Under the pieces are notes generated by a model that had not been told where the DNA came from, searched no databases, and worked only from the letters and a program-made list of their open reading frames with translations. This document shows, one piece after another, positions 11,361-19,772 of a stretch of 46,408 nucleotides of DNA (positions are counted from its first letter, which is position 1; every line of letters starts with the position of its first letter). This DNA is from DASZZX01 sp036260415. Lineage in GTDB: Bacteria > Actinomycetota > Nitriliruptoria > Nitriliruptorales > JAHWKO01. The translations under genes and the position numbers were made by a program. The stretch covers positions 1-46,408 of the forward strand of contig DASZZX010000007.1 of assembly GCA_036260415.1 (NCBI GenBank). Reading direction: 5' to 3'.

Positions 11361-11525
11361 ATGTTCGGCAAGGACGACGACGAGGCGGTCGAGGAGAAGT
11401 CCGGAGGGAAGGGCAAGCTGTTCGCGCTTCTGCTCGCCGGAGCCGGGGCGGTCGGCTTCTTGCTGAAGAGGAAGCGAGAACGCGAACTGGACGAGGCGCT
11501 GTGGGAGGAGCCGCGGGCTCTCTGA
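11361..11525 (+). CDS. Small membrane protein, DLW-39-like
   Basis: The 54-residue product MFGKDDDEAVEEKSGGKGKL... has an acidic N-terminus, a single hydrophobic segment (LFALLLAGAGAVGFLL, about 20-35), a basic stop-transfer KRKRER, and a C-terminal ELDEALWEE. Actinobacteria commonly encode a tiny one-helix protein with a D-L-W-type C-terminal signature next to the gyrA/tRNA-Ile/tRNA-Ala locus (DLW-39 family); the position, size and the acidic-LW ending fit that family, although the match is short. Start ATG at 11361 is backed by GGAAGGGG five bases upstream; longer in-frame starts lack this. No function is known. Confidence 0.6.
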   Translation: MFGKDDDEAVEEKSGGKGKLFALLLAGAGAVGFLLKRKRERELDEALWEEPRAL

Positions 11526-11656
11526 CCGGGCGCCGCCGTCGGCTCGGGGTCGGCGGCTGCACGCACGAGGTGGGGATCCGACGTGACCGCCGGAGGCCGC
11601 GGCGACGTCGTCGACCGAGGGCGGTCACGGCTCCCACCCGTGACGGCCCGGCTCTG

Positions 11657-11662
11657 TAGGCT
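11657..11662 (+). promoter_or_regulatory. Putative leaderless promoter of the VOC-pirin pair
   Basis: TAGGCT ends seven bases before the ATG at 11670, so transcription would start at or within a base of the initiation codon. No Shine-Dalgarno sequence precedes this ATG, which is consistent with a leaderless mRNA, common in actinobacteria. The -35 is not clear. Confidence 0.4.
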
Positions 11663-11669
11663 GGTCGCG

Positions 11670-12149
11670 ATGATCCCGGTTCGTCGGCTGAACCACGCGG
11701 TGCTGTTCGTCCGCGATGCCGTCCGCGCCGCCGCCTTCTACGCCGAGGCCTTCGGCTTCGAGGCCGTGACGACGGAGGCGGATGGCCGGGCCGTGTTCCT
11801 GCGTGCGCGCGGGTCCGCCAACCACCACGATCTGGGGTTGTTCAGCGTTGGCGACCACGCCCCGTCGCCGCCGCGCGGCGCGGTCGGGCTGTACCACCTG
11901 GCGTGGGAGGTCGACCGCATCGACGACCTCGTCGCCGCCCGGGAGACGCTCCAGCGACTCGGGGCGCTGGTCGGGGCCAGCGACCACGGCGCCACCAAGT
12001 CGCTGTACGGACGCGACGCTGACGGCAACGAGTTCGAGGTCATGTGGATGGTGCCGCGCGACCAGTGGGGGGAATACGAACGGAGCGCGATCGTCGCCCC
12101 CCTCGACCTCGATGCGGAGATGGCACGGCACGGCACCGGCCCGTCGTGA
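11670..12149 (+). CDS. VOC-family (glyoxalase/bleomycin resistance/extradiol dioxygenase) protein
   Basis: The 159-residue protein starts MIPVRRLNHAVLFVRD and shows the paired beta-alpha-beta-beta-beta modules of the vicinal oxygen chelate fold. Likely metal ligands are H9 (LNHAVLF), H76 (LYHLAWEV) and E123 in the closing DADGNEFEVMW, the pattern of CatE-like single-domain dioxygenases. Substrate is unknown. The ATG at 11670 is the natural start because homology begins there and a -10 element lies just upstream. Its stop overlaps the start of the pirin gene by four bases (GTGA), so the two proteins are probably made together. Confidence 0.85.
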   Translation: MIPVRRLNHAVLFVRDAVRAAAFYAEAFGFEAVTTEADGRAVFLRARGSANHHDLGLFSVGDHAPSPPRGAVGLYHLAWEVDRIDDLVAARETLQRLGALVGASDHGATKSLYGRDADGNEFEVMWMVPRDQWGEYERSAIVAPLDLDAEMARHGTGPS

Positions 12150-12874
12150 TCCGCCTGCGACGCGATCGTGACATCCACGCCGAGGACGGCGGCTGGTTCC
12201 ACGCCCGTTGGCACTTCTCCTTCGACCGCTACCGCGACCCCGACCACATGGGTCTGGGGCCGTTACGGGTGTTCAACGACGACCGCCTCGAGCCGGGAGC
12301 GGTCTGGCCCCTCCACCCCCACCGCGACGTGGAGGGCATCACCTACGTGGTCGAGGGCCTGTTCCGTCACGAGGACAGCCTCGGGAACGGTGGCGTGCTG
12401 CGCCCCGGCGGAGTACAGCGCATGACGCTCGGCGCAGGGGCCTACCACTCCGAGCAGAACGCCTCCGAGGATGAACCGATGCGCTTCATCCAACTGTGGA
12501 TCTTGCCGGATCGCCCGAGCCTGCCACCCGAGGTGGAGCAGCGCCAGTACACCGAGGAGCAGCGCACCGATCGGCTGCTCCGGGTGCTGGGCCCCCACAG
12601 CGACGACGTCGTGATGGTTCATCAGGACGCGACGGTGCACGTCGCCCGGCTAACGCCGGGCACGCAGGTGACCCACGAGCTCGACGACGGCCGGGGTGCC
12701 TACGTCTACCTCATCGCAGGAGCGGGTTCCTTCGACGACACCGACGTCGCCACCGGTGACGCCGCCTACGTGCTCGACCAGCCGGAGCTGCGTATCACCG
12801 CCGAGGACACCAGCGAGCTGATCCTGGTGGACATCCCGCTGCAGTTCGAACCGGTCGGCGTCTGGGCGCGCTGA
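12146..12874 (+). CDS. Pirin-family protein (YhhW-like bicupin, possible quercetinase)
   Basis: Pirins are iron-binding bicupins; the E. coli homologue YhhW cleaves quercetin in vitro. The 242-residue product has the pirin opening WFHARWHFSFDRYRDPDHMG, LGPLRVFNDDRL, and metal ligands H57 and H59 in HPHRD and H101 and E103 in YHSEQN, at the same numbers as in YhhW. The segment GNGGVLRPGGVQRMTLGAG is the family's first cupin signature. It starts with GTG overlapping the upstream VOC gene stop (GTGA), giving translational coupling. The real substrate cannot be told from sequence; redox-stress roles are frequent in the family. Confidence 0.92.
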   Translation: MIRLRRDRDIHAEDGGWFHARWHFSFDRYRDPDHMGLGPLRVFNDDRLEPGAVWPLHPHRDVEGITYVVEGLFRHEDSLGNGGVLRPGGVQRMTLGAGAYHSEQNASEDEPMRFIQLWILPDRPSLPPEVEQRQYTEEQRTDRLLRVLGPHSDDVVMVHQDATVHVARLTPGTQVTHELDDGRGAYVYLIAGAGSFDDTDVATGDAAYVLDQPELRITAEDTSELILVDIPLQFEPVGVWAR

Positions 12875-13054
12875 GTCGCCACGGGCGTCGCCGTCCCGCA
12901 TCCCGACGGTCGAGGCCGGCGGGCGTCACCCCGCTGCCCCCGTCGACGTGGCGCGCGTGCGCTGTCGACGCCCGTCTCCGTGGACGAGCAGCAGCTCGCG
13001 GTTAGGACCTAGGCTGCCACCCTCGCCCGGTCCGCCGACGACGCGGGGAGGGTG

Positions 13055-15391
13055 ATGAGCGAGCTCGTCGCTGACTTCGCGGAGCTGTCGACCGACGACG
13101 CCCGCCTGGCCGGGGGCGAGGTCACCGACCTCGTCGAGCTGGTCAACGCCGGCCTCCCCGTCGCTCCGGGCTTCGTCGTCACACCGGCCGCCTACCTGCG
13201 AGCGATGGAGGACGCCGGCGTCCGCGCGAGGCTGCACGAGCTCGTCGACCGAGCCGACCCCGACGATCCCGCTCATGTCGCCGAGGCCTCCAGGACGGCT
13301 TGCGACCTGGTCCGTGGAGCCCGGATCCCGGACGAGCTGCGCCAGGCCGTCCTTGCCGCCTACCGTCGTCTCGGCGACGGCGGTGAACCGGCGGCGGTGC
13401 GGTCGTGGGCCACGACGCACGACGACGGCCAGGCAGCCTCGGCCCGCACCCACGGGACCTCCACCGACGTCACCGGCGACGACGCACTGCTCGAGCGGCT
13501 GGTCGACTGCTGGACGTCGATCTTCAGCGAGCAGGCGCTCACCGACCGTCGCCGTCACGGTGTCGAGGAGGAGCCGGCCGTCGCAGTGGTGATCCAGCGC
13601 GCGGTCGACGCGGACCGTGCCGGCGTGATGTTCACCGCCGACCCGGACGGTGAGCGCGACCGGATGATCATCGAGGCGACGGCCGGGCTGCGCGAGGCGG
13701 GACCGGCCGGAGCGATCGAGCCGGACACGTACGTGCTGCACCGCCGCGACGACGCGGCGACCCTGACCGTCGTCCGCGTCGGGCACGCCGCACAGGGGAT
13801 CGGGTGCGACGACCAGGCCGACCGGCAGGTCGCGCCGGACGGTGACCGGGGATCGGGCCAGCTGCTCGACCACGACCAACTCACGCAGCTGGCCCACCTG
13901 GGGTTGGAGGTGGAGCAGCACTACGGCCGCCCCCAGGAGATCCAGTGGATCATGGAGGGCGACCGGCTGTACGTGGTCCTGGCACGTCCCGTCCCCGCCT
14001 TCGACCAGCGTGATCCCGGCGACGGTGAGTCAGGTGCACCGCAACGGTTGCCCGACGTCGAGATCGCGGTGGAGGGACTGGGTGCATCAGCAGGCGTCGC
14101 GGCGGGCACGGTCCGGGTGCTCGGCTCTCCCCGGCAGGGCGACCGCTTCGACGACGGCCAGGTCCTCGTCACCGGCATGACCGCCCCCGCCTGGATGCCT
14201 ATCATGAAGCGGGCCGGAGCGTTGGTCACCGACAGCGGTGGGATCACGAGCCACGCCGCGATCGTCGCTCGTGAGCTGCAGGTGCCGTGTGTGGTCGGTA
14301 CCGGCGACGCCACCCGGCGCCTGCGCGACGGCGACACCGTGACCGTCGACGGCCGGGCCGGCCTGGTCTACGCCGGCCACGTCACGGACGATCTGACGGC
14401 CCGCGGCCACCGCCGACCGGGCGGCCTCCAAGAGCGCGCAGGAGGCCACGAGGCGGCGATGCCGATGAGCACCGCCCTGTTCGTCAACCTCGCCGTCCCG
14501 GGTCGTGCCCGGGAGGTGGCGCAGCTGCCGGTGGACGGGGTCGGCCTGCTGCGGGCGGAGTTCCTCATCGTCGACGCGCTCCGCGGCGAGCATCCCAAGC
14601 AGATGCTTGCTCAGGGTCGCCACGACGAGGCGGCGGCGGCGATGGCCGACAGGATCCTGCAGATCACCCGGCCGTTCCACCCGCGCCCCGTGATCTACCG
14701 TGCGTCCGACTTCAAGACCAACGAGTTCCGCGGACTCGTGGGCGGCGACGAGCACGAGCCGCACGAGGAGAACCCGATGCTCGGGTACCGCGGCTGCTTC
14801 CGGTACGTGCGCGACGCCGAGATGTTCGCCTTCGAACTCGGCGTGCTCGCTCGTGTGCGGGAGGAGACCGACAACCTGCACCTGATGATCTCGTTCGTGC
14901 GGACCCGCTGGGAGCTCGAGGCCTGCCTGGAAGCCATCGACGCCAGCCCGCTCGGTGGGGACCTCGACCTGCAGCGCTGGGTCATGGCGGAGGTCCCGTC
15001 GGTCGTGTACCGCATCCCCGAGTACGCCCAGCTGGGCATCGACGGCGTCTCGATCGGATCCAACGACCTCACGCAGTTGATGCTCGGCGTCGACCGTGAC
15101 AACCCCGCACTGACGGACCTGTTCGACGAGATGGATGCCGCGGTGCTCGACGCTGTGGAGCGGATCGTCACCGCGTGCCGGGAGGCCGGGATCACATCCT
15201 CGCTGTGTGGACAGGCCCCATCGAACCGCCCGCGGTTCGCCGAGCAGCTGGTGGGTTTCGGGATCGACTCGATCTCGGTGAACGCCGACAGCGTGCTGCA
15301 GGCTCGCCGCACGATCGCGGCAGCGGAACGCCGGCTGCGGGTGGAGGCTGCGGCGACGGCGGGACGGGCGCGTCGCGACGCCACGCTCTGA
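13055..15391 (+). CDS. PEP synthase/PPDK-like protein with altered ATP-grasp domain
   Basis: Phosphoenolpyruvate synthase makes PEP from pyruvate and ATP through a phospho-histidine swivel domain. The 778-residue protein has the N-terminal nucleotide domain, the swivel domain with catalytic H400 in GGITSHAAIVARELQVP, and the C-terminal PEP/pyruvate barrel with RASDFKTNEFRGLVGG, ENPMLGYRG, SIGSNDLTQL and catalytic C718 in SSLCGQAPSN. These last two domains look intact. The N-terminal domain is not: the usual GGKxxxLGE is AGGEVTDLVE (Glu22 instead of Lys), the RSSAT motif reads RSWATTHDDG, and the following SFAGQ-type loop is missing. ATG at 13055 is chosen over GTG 13052 because the GGGGAGG site abuts the latter. 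It stands alone as a transcription unit. Confidence 0.85.
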   Translation: MSELVADFAELSTDDARLAGGEVTDLVELVNAGLPVAPGFVVTPAAYLRAMEDAGVRARLHELVDRADPDDPAHVAEASRTACDLVRGARIPDELRQAVLAAYRRLGDGGEPAAVRSWATTHDDGQAASARTHGTSTDVTGDDALLERLVDCWTSIFSEQALTDRRRHGVEEEPAVAVVIQRAVDADRAGVMFTADPDGERDRMIIEATAGLREAGPAGAIEPDTYVLHRRDDAATLTVVRVGHAAQGIGCDDQADRQVAPDGDRGSGQLLDHDQLTQLAHLGLEVEQHYGRPQEIQWIMEGDRLYVVLARPVPAFDQRDPGDGESGAPQRLPDVEIAVEGLGASAGVAAGTVRVLGSPRQGDRFDDGQVLVTGMTAPAWMPIMKRAGALVTDSGGITSHAAIVARELQVPCVVGTGDATRRLRDGDTVTVDGRAGLVYAGHVTDDLTARGHRRPGGLQERAGGHEAAMPMSTALFVNLAVPGRAREVAQLPVDGVGLLRAEFLIVDALRGEHPKQMLAQGRHDEAAAAMADRILQITRPFHPRPVIYRASDFKTNEFRGLVGGDEHEPHEENPMLGYRGCFRYVRDAEMFAFELGVLARVREETDNLHLMISFVRTRWELEACLEAIDASPLGGDLDLQRWVMAEVPSVVYRIPEYAQLGIDGVSIGSNDLTQLMLGVDRDNPALTDLFDEMDAAVLDAVERIVTACREAGITSSLCGQAPSNRPRFAEQLVGFGIDSISVNADSVLQARRTIAAAERRLRVEAAATAGRARRDATL

Positions 15392-15393
15392 CG

Positions 15394-15651
15394 TCAGCCG
15401 GTCAGGTCCACGTCCGGGGGCGATAGGTGCTCGGCCGCGTCGCGGGCGCAGGCCGGGCACGCGATGACGCGTCCGCGATGTCGCACCTGCACGTGCCAGC
15501 TGTCACGCACGGGGAAGAGCTCGTCGCAGAAGCCGCACGGCCACGCGCCACGAGCCCGCGGAGCGTGGAAGGGAACCACCTTCACGACACGCCCCCGCGT
15601 CGGGACGTTGCCAGCCACCGAGCTGCCTCTCACGGGCACACTTCCCAGCAT
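15394..15651 (-). CDS. Small Cys4 (zinc-binding-like) protein
   Basis: I do not recognise a named family. The conserved-looking core reads VVKVVPFHAPRARGAWPCGF CDELFPV, then a short spacer and GRVIACPACARDA, giving CxxC-(about 23)-CxxC, a typical treble-clef or zinc-ribbon spacing, in a polypeptide of up to 85 residues ending SPPDVDLTG. The core's amphipathic strand-like VQVRHRGRVIACP between the two Cys pairs supports a real fold. It converges on the PEP-synthase-like gene with a 2-base gap. The start is uncertain: ATG at 15651 is used here, an ATG at 15669 and a GTG at 15585 (just before the conserved part) are alternatives. Confidence 0.6.
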   Translation of the reverse strand: MLGSVPVRGSSVAGNVPTRGRVVKVVPFHAPRARGAWPCGFCDELFPVRDSWHVQVRHRGRVIACPACARDAAEHLSPPDVDLTG

Positions 15652-15823
15652 GGCCGCGGTCGCGCACATGGGTTGTGTGTGCCTCGGCCGAACGGGAGGT
15701 CCCGCCCATTCGACCAGGCGTCCCTCTGGACAGTAACGCTCCCAGGTCAGGTGATTACTCTGAGCGATAGGGGTGTGGCGGTGCCTCCACGAGGCCGCCT
15801 CGGGGACGTCGATCGGTCGGGGC

Positions 15824-18241
15824 ATGCGGTTGGTGACTTCTGCCCGACTACCACTGGCGCTCGGCATCGTCGCCGCGCTGCTGGTCGGCTTGTTGGCCTT
15901 CCCGTCCGGGCAGGGCCCGGGGGAGGACCGCGGCGGACGGGCGGTGCCCGGGACGCTGCTGATGACCACAGGGCACGGCGGCGACCTGCCGGCCGTGCTC
16001 GAACACGCCCCGCGGGCGCTGTCCCAGCGGGGTGTCGAGCAGCGGACGATGGCGCGGATCGCAGACCGCGTCGCGATGGTGAAGGTCGCGCCCAACCATC
16101 AGGTCGCGGCGGAGCAGGTGCTGCGGGCGCTGCCCGGCGTGATCGCGGTGGAGGCCGACCGCTTCGCGTCGCGCATGGCCGTTCCCAACGACCCGTACTA
16201 CTCCAGGCAGTGGGCCCATGGGCAGACCCGTGCACCCGGCGGCTGGGACGTCCAGACCGGCCGTGACGTCACCCGGGTCGCGGTCATCGACACCGGTGTG
16301 CGCGGCGACCACCCCGACCTCCGCGGCAACGTCGACGCGCAGGTCGACATCTCCACCGGGCGGCCGGCGGGACCCCCTCGCCAGGGTGTGGACAACGACA
16401 GCTGTGGCGTGGGCCACGGCACGTGGGTGGCGGGTGTCCTTGGCGCTGTCGGCAACAACGGCTCCGACGTGGCCGGCGTCGCCTGGGACGTCGCCATCAC
16501 CGACATCGCCGTGAACTCCACCCGCCCCGGCGCGTACTGTGATGCCATCCCCTTCAGCGCCGTCATCGCCGGCATCGACTACGCGGTCAGCGACCCGGTC
16601 GGCCGGGCCGATGTGATCAACCTCAGCCTGGGCGCCTACATGGATCGCTGCCCCACCTCGCTGCAATCGGCGATCGATGAGGCGCACGCCGCCGGCAGCC
16701 TGGTGGTGGCGGCTGCCGGCAACGGCCAGTCGGACCCGTCAACGGCCGGAGCGACCGCGATGCCGGCCGGCTGCCAGCGGGTGCTCGGCGTCGGCGCGAC
16801 CGGCCCCACAAAGCAGCGAGCCGGCTACAGCCAGATCAACGCCGCCGTGGACCTCGTGGCCCCCGGCGGCGACTACGAGGCCGGCGGGGCGGACGCGCTC
16901 GTCCTCACGACCAACCACGCGCTGGAGTTGGGACGCCTCGCGCTGGTGCAGGGAACGTCCTTCTCTGCACCGTACGTGGCCGGCGTCGCGGGGCTGATGA
17001 GAGCCCACCAGCCGGCGGCAAGCCCCGACCAGGTGGCGGGAGTCCTGACCGGCACCGCCGAGGACCTCGGCCCGGCCGGACGGGACGACGCCTACGGCTC
17101 GGGACTGGTGCGGACCGACGCGGCGCTGCGGACGATGGCCGGCAGCACACCGCGGCCGGCGTCCCCGTCGCCGCACGCGACGACCTCGCCCAGTCCCAGC
17201 CCGTCGCCCAGCCCGACCGCCACCACACCCGCGCCACCGCCTGGCACGGAACGCGTGGCCGCCTCGCGCGACACCACACGTCCTGTTTCCCAGGCGGTCG
17301 CGGTGTCGCGTCTGCTGTTCGCCGACGGCAGCGCCAGGCATGCGATCCTGGCACGACACGACCAGTTCCCCGACGCTCTGGCTGGTAGCGCCCTGGGTTT
17401 CGGCGTCGGACCGCTGCTGTTCGCCGAACCTGTCGGTGCGCTGCCGGCTGCGACGCGGCAGGAGCTTCGGCGGGTGCTGCCCGAAGGTCGCCGGGTCTAC
17501 CTGCTGGGTGGGTCCGGTGCGCTGCCGACCGCGCTGGACAGCGAGGTACGAGCCCTGGGCTACCAGCCTGTGCGGCTGGCCGGGCCGTCGCGCGAGGAGA
17601 CCGCTGCCGCCATCGCTCGTGAGGTGCGTCGACGGCTGCCCGAGCTGGGTGGTCACGCTCCGCGCAGCGCGGTGCTCGCGACCCGCGGCAACTGGCCCGA
17701 CGCGGTGACCGCCGGGTCGCTGGGCGCTGCCTTCGGCATCCCGATCCTGCTCACCTCGCCCTCGCAACTGCACCCGGCCACCCAGCAGGTCATCGCGGAG
17801 CTCGACCTGGACCTCCTGTTCGTCGCCGGCGGTCCCGTCGCGGTCGACGAACCCACCGCCGGGACGGCGGGCGCTGCCGCCGGCGCGCAGGTCATCCGCC
17901 TCGCCGGGCCGACCCGGGTGGAGACCGCCCTGGCCATCTCCGAGGAGGCGGAACGTCAGCTACGCGCTCGCGACACCGTCCCGCGCTTCGCCATCGCTGT
18001 GAACGTGCGACGCGCCGACGGGTGGGCGCACGTCCTGTCCGCATCGGCCATCACGGGAGCGCGGTCGGGTGTGTTCGTGCCGGTTGAGGGTGACGGCGGC
18101 GCCTCCCTGACCGACACCACCCAGCAGTTCCTCCGGGGCCGCTGGACGGGCGAGCAGCGTGTCCTCGGTCTCGTGGTGGGTGGCCGCGACCTGGTCGCCG
18201 ACGGGACCGCCCAGCGTCTCGAGGAGCTGCTGTCCCGCTGA
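15824..18241 (+). CDS. Secreted S8 subtilisin-like protease with cell wall binding repeat 2 modules
   Basis: An 805-residue exported serine protease. Order of parts: signal peptide (MRLVTSARLPLALGIVAALL...), an inhibitor-I9-like propeptide (about 40-125), the subtilase domain with catalytic D156 (VAVIDTGVRGDHPD), H198 (GHGTWVAGV) and S379 (GTSFSAPYVAG), a Ser/Pro/Thr linker (about 445-480), and a C-terminal region of three CWB2 repeats with the recurring pattern R-x-A-x-x-(D/N)-x-(F/W)-P-D-A and (Y/F)-(L/V)-x-GG. CWB2 modules are thought to hold proteins non-covalently on the cell wall; thus a wall-associated protease is expected. Start ATG at 15824 gives a clean signal peptide; the longer frame from 15773 does not. 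Substrates unknown. Confidence 0.92.
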   Translation: MRLVTSARLPLALGIVAALLVGLLAFPSGQGPGEDRGGRAVPGTLLMTTGHGGDLPAVLEHAPRALSQRGVEQRTMARIADRVAMVKVAPNHQVAAEQVLRALPGVIAVEADRFASRMAVPNDPYYSRQWAHGQTRAPGGWDVQTGRDVTRVAVIDTGVRGDHPDLRGNVDAQVDISTGRPAGPPRQGVDNDSCGVGHGTWVAGVLGAVGNNGSDVAGVAWDVAITDIAVNSTRPGAYCDAIPFSAVIAGIDYAVSDPVGRADVINLSLGAYMDRCPTSLQSAIDEAHAAGSLVVAAAGNGQSDPSTAGATAMPAGCQRVLGVGATGPTKQRAGYSQINAAVDLVAPGGDYEAGGADALVLTTNHALELGRLALVQGTSFSAPYVAGVAGLMRAHQPAASPDQVAGVLTGTAEDLGPAGRDDAYGSGLVRTDAALRTMAGSTPRPASPSPHATTSPSPSPSPSPTATTPAPPPGTERVAASRDTTRPVSQAVAVSRLLFADGSARHAILARHDQFPDALAGSALGFGVGPLLFAEPVGALPAATRQELRRVLPEGRRVYLLGGSGALPTALDSEVRALGYQPVRLAGPSREETAAAIAREVRRRLPELGGHAPRSAVLATRGNWPDAVTAGSLGAAFGIPILLTSPSQLHPATQQVIAELDLDLLFVAGGPVAVDEPTAGTAGAAAGAQVIRLAGPTRVETALAISEEAERQLRARDTVPRFAIAVNVRRADGWAHVLSASAITGARSGVFVPVEGDGGASLTDTTQQFLRGRWTGEQRVLGLVVGGRDLVADGTAQRLEELLSR

Positions 18242-18295
18242 ACCGTCCGCCGGCGGCTCGGGGCGTGCGGCGGATCTGCGGCGCCGAGTTCGTCA

Positions 18296-18321
18296 CCGCC
18301 TGCCGGGGAGGGGGCAGGCGG
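18296..18321. terminator. Hairpin between convergent genes
   Basis: CCGCCTGCC (18296-18304) is a perfect inverted copy of GGCAGGCGG (18313-18321) with an 8-base GGGGAGGG loop. It lies in the 131-base gap between the subtilase (plus) and the coiled-coil gene (minus), where a bidirectional terminator would be expected. There is no T-tract. Confidence 0.5.
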
Positions 18322-18372
18322 CGGCACGACACGCCAGGCGGGGAGCGCACCCGACCGACCCTGCGCACACGC

Positions 18373-19176
18373 TCATCCACCGTCGAGCCCCGCTTCGTTG
18401 GCCGCGATGGCGCGCTCGACCTCGGCGAGCTCGTGAGCGGCGCGGTCCGCCTCGTCCCGGCGGTCGGCCGCGTCCTCCGTCGCGACTCGGGCCTCATCGG
18501 CCAGGCGTCGGGCGCGCTCCTCCGCCTGCGTCGCGCGCCGATCCAGGCGCTCCGCCGCTGCCCGGAACGTCTCCGCCTGGCGGCGTAGCCGCTCGACCCG
18601 ATGGCGGGCCTCGGCGCGTGCCCGGTCGGGGGCCGCCACCTCGTCCTGCTCGCTGGTGGCCTCGGTGGTGACGACCGAGAGGCCCGCGAGCGTGCCGAAC
18701 CCGGCCGGGGACAGCGGACGTTCGAGCCGTCCGCGTCGCAGGTCCTCACGCGCGTCCTCGTCGACCGCCCCGGTCTGGAGCGTCGTGCGCACCTCGTCGA
18801 CGTGCTGAGCGGCGGCCGCTCCGACGTCCCACATCACCGCCACGGCCTCGTCGGCAAGGGTCCGTACGAGCGTCCGCAGGTCGACCACCGCGTCACGCAG
18901 CGGATCGGCATCCGCTCCGCTCACCGCCCGTCGCTGCGCAGCCACGACCCGCTCGCCTGCCGCGAGCAGCCGGTCGGTGTCGTCGGGGCGCCGGCGCACG
19001 GCCTGGTCCACCGCCCAGGCCGCCAGCGTCGGCTTGCGCAGGCTCTTCACACGCCCCGCGGCAGCACGGTCGCCCTGGGAGCGCAGCTGCCGGGCGAGCG
19101 CGTCGCGGCGCTCGACGAACTCGTCCAGTGGTGCTGCGAACAGCGCGTCGATCGCTGCCTCGACGTCGACGGTCAT
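18373..19176 (-). CDS. Coiled-coil protein of unknown function
   Basis: The 267-residue product has a conserved-looking N-terminal region (LDEFVERRDALARQLRSQGD, then VKSLRKPTLAAWAVDQAVRR) and a long C-terminal alpha-helical stretch (about 180-260) rich in Arg, Glu, Ala and Asp with heptad-like spacing (RHRVERLRRQAETFRAAAER, RRATQAEERARRLADEARVA) that should form a coiled coil. The N-terminal K-P-T-x-x-A-W-A segment is one I associate with actinobacterial hypothetical proteins of this size, but no function is known to me. ATG at 19176 is preceded by GGGGAAGGA. There is no signal peptide or membrane helix, so it is probably cytoplasmic. Confidence 0.75.
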   Translation of the reverse strand: MTVDVEAAIDALFAAPLDEFVERRDALARQLRSQGDRAAAGRVKSLRKPTLAAWAVDQAVRRRPDDTDRLLAAGERVVAAQRRAVSGADADPLRDAVVDLRTLVRTLADEAVAVMWDVGAAAAQHVDEVRTTLQTGAVDEDAREDLRRGRLERPLSPAGFGTLAGLSVVTTEATSEQDEVAAPDRARAEARHRVERLRRQAETFRAAAERLDRRATQAEERARRLADEARVATEDAADRRDEADRAAHELAEVERAIAANEAGLDGG

Positions 19177-19310
19177 GCCGCGTCCTTCCCCGCCCCGCCC
19201 ACGCTAACCAGATCCCGTGCCGGCGGCTCGGGAGTGCGGCTCCCTCCCCGATGGCTGCCCTGACCGGCTCACGACCAGGTCGTCGCGGTGGCTTGAGCCG
19301 CAAGCGATGA

Positions 19311-19646
19311 CCGGAGGAGGCGCAGGAGACCTTCATCAGCGCTCACGACAGCGCCGTCGATACCTACGGCGAGGGTTAAACGGGCCCACCGGACCGCCTA
19401 CTCGGCGTTGAAGCACAGGTTCGAGAAGGTCGGTGACCACTGGGAACCGAAGGGCCACAAGGGTCCGTCGGACGAGCGCGCTGCGCGGGGCGCCGATCAG
19501 CCGGGCGGCGAGACCGCCGGCGGTCTGGACGTCAAGGGCTCGACGAAGGAGGAGCTGTACGAGCGGGCCGAGGACCTCGACGTCCAGGGCCGATCGAAGA
19601 TGAACAAGCAGGAGCTCGCCAGCGGATCGCGCAGAAGCAGGACTGA
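19311..19646 (+). pseudogene. Frameshifted ChaB/Rho_N-type gene
   Basis: Three reading-frame pieces together spell a ChaB-domain protein with a Rho-N-like tail, a widespread actinobacterial gene. Frame 0: PEEAQETFISAHDSAVDTYGEG (19311-19376), closed by TAA at 19377. Frame +1: KRAHRTAYSALKHRFEKVGD then HWEPKGHKGPSDERA and GLDVKGSTKEELYERA...GRSKMNKQELAS (19378-19623). Frame 0 again: IAQKQD then TGA at 19644-19646. One extra T near 19376 and one missing base near 19624 account exactly for both breaks. An in-frame TGA at 19308 also cuts off the expected N-terminus. It is either a decaying gene or a badly sequenced stretch. ChaB-like proteins are small, of uncertain role; the Rho_N-like motif suggests nucleic-acid binding. 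Confidence 0.75.
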
Positions 19647-19772
19647 CCGACCACGCGGTGACGGGGCGGGCGGTGCTGGTTCCCGTCGCGGTGTGGCGGG
19701 GCTCGGTGGCCGGCGCGGTTCGGCGACCGGTGCTGGTGCACGGCGTGCCGGGGGGGCTGGCGCCGCGACCGG

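Noticed and set aside
12146..12874. Longer pirin start at 12044
   Set aside because: It would overlap the VOC gene by 106 bases and adds an Arg-rich stretch absent from pirins; the GTG at 12146 puts the ligands at the same numbers as in YhhW.
13055..15391. Pseudogene call for the PEP-synthase-like gene
   Set aside because: The frame is intact over 778 residues and two of three domains are fully conserved, so a divergent but functional protein is more likely than decay.
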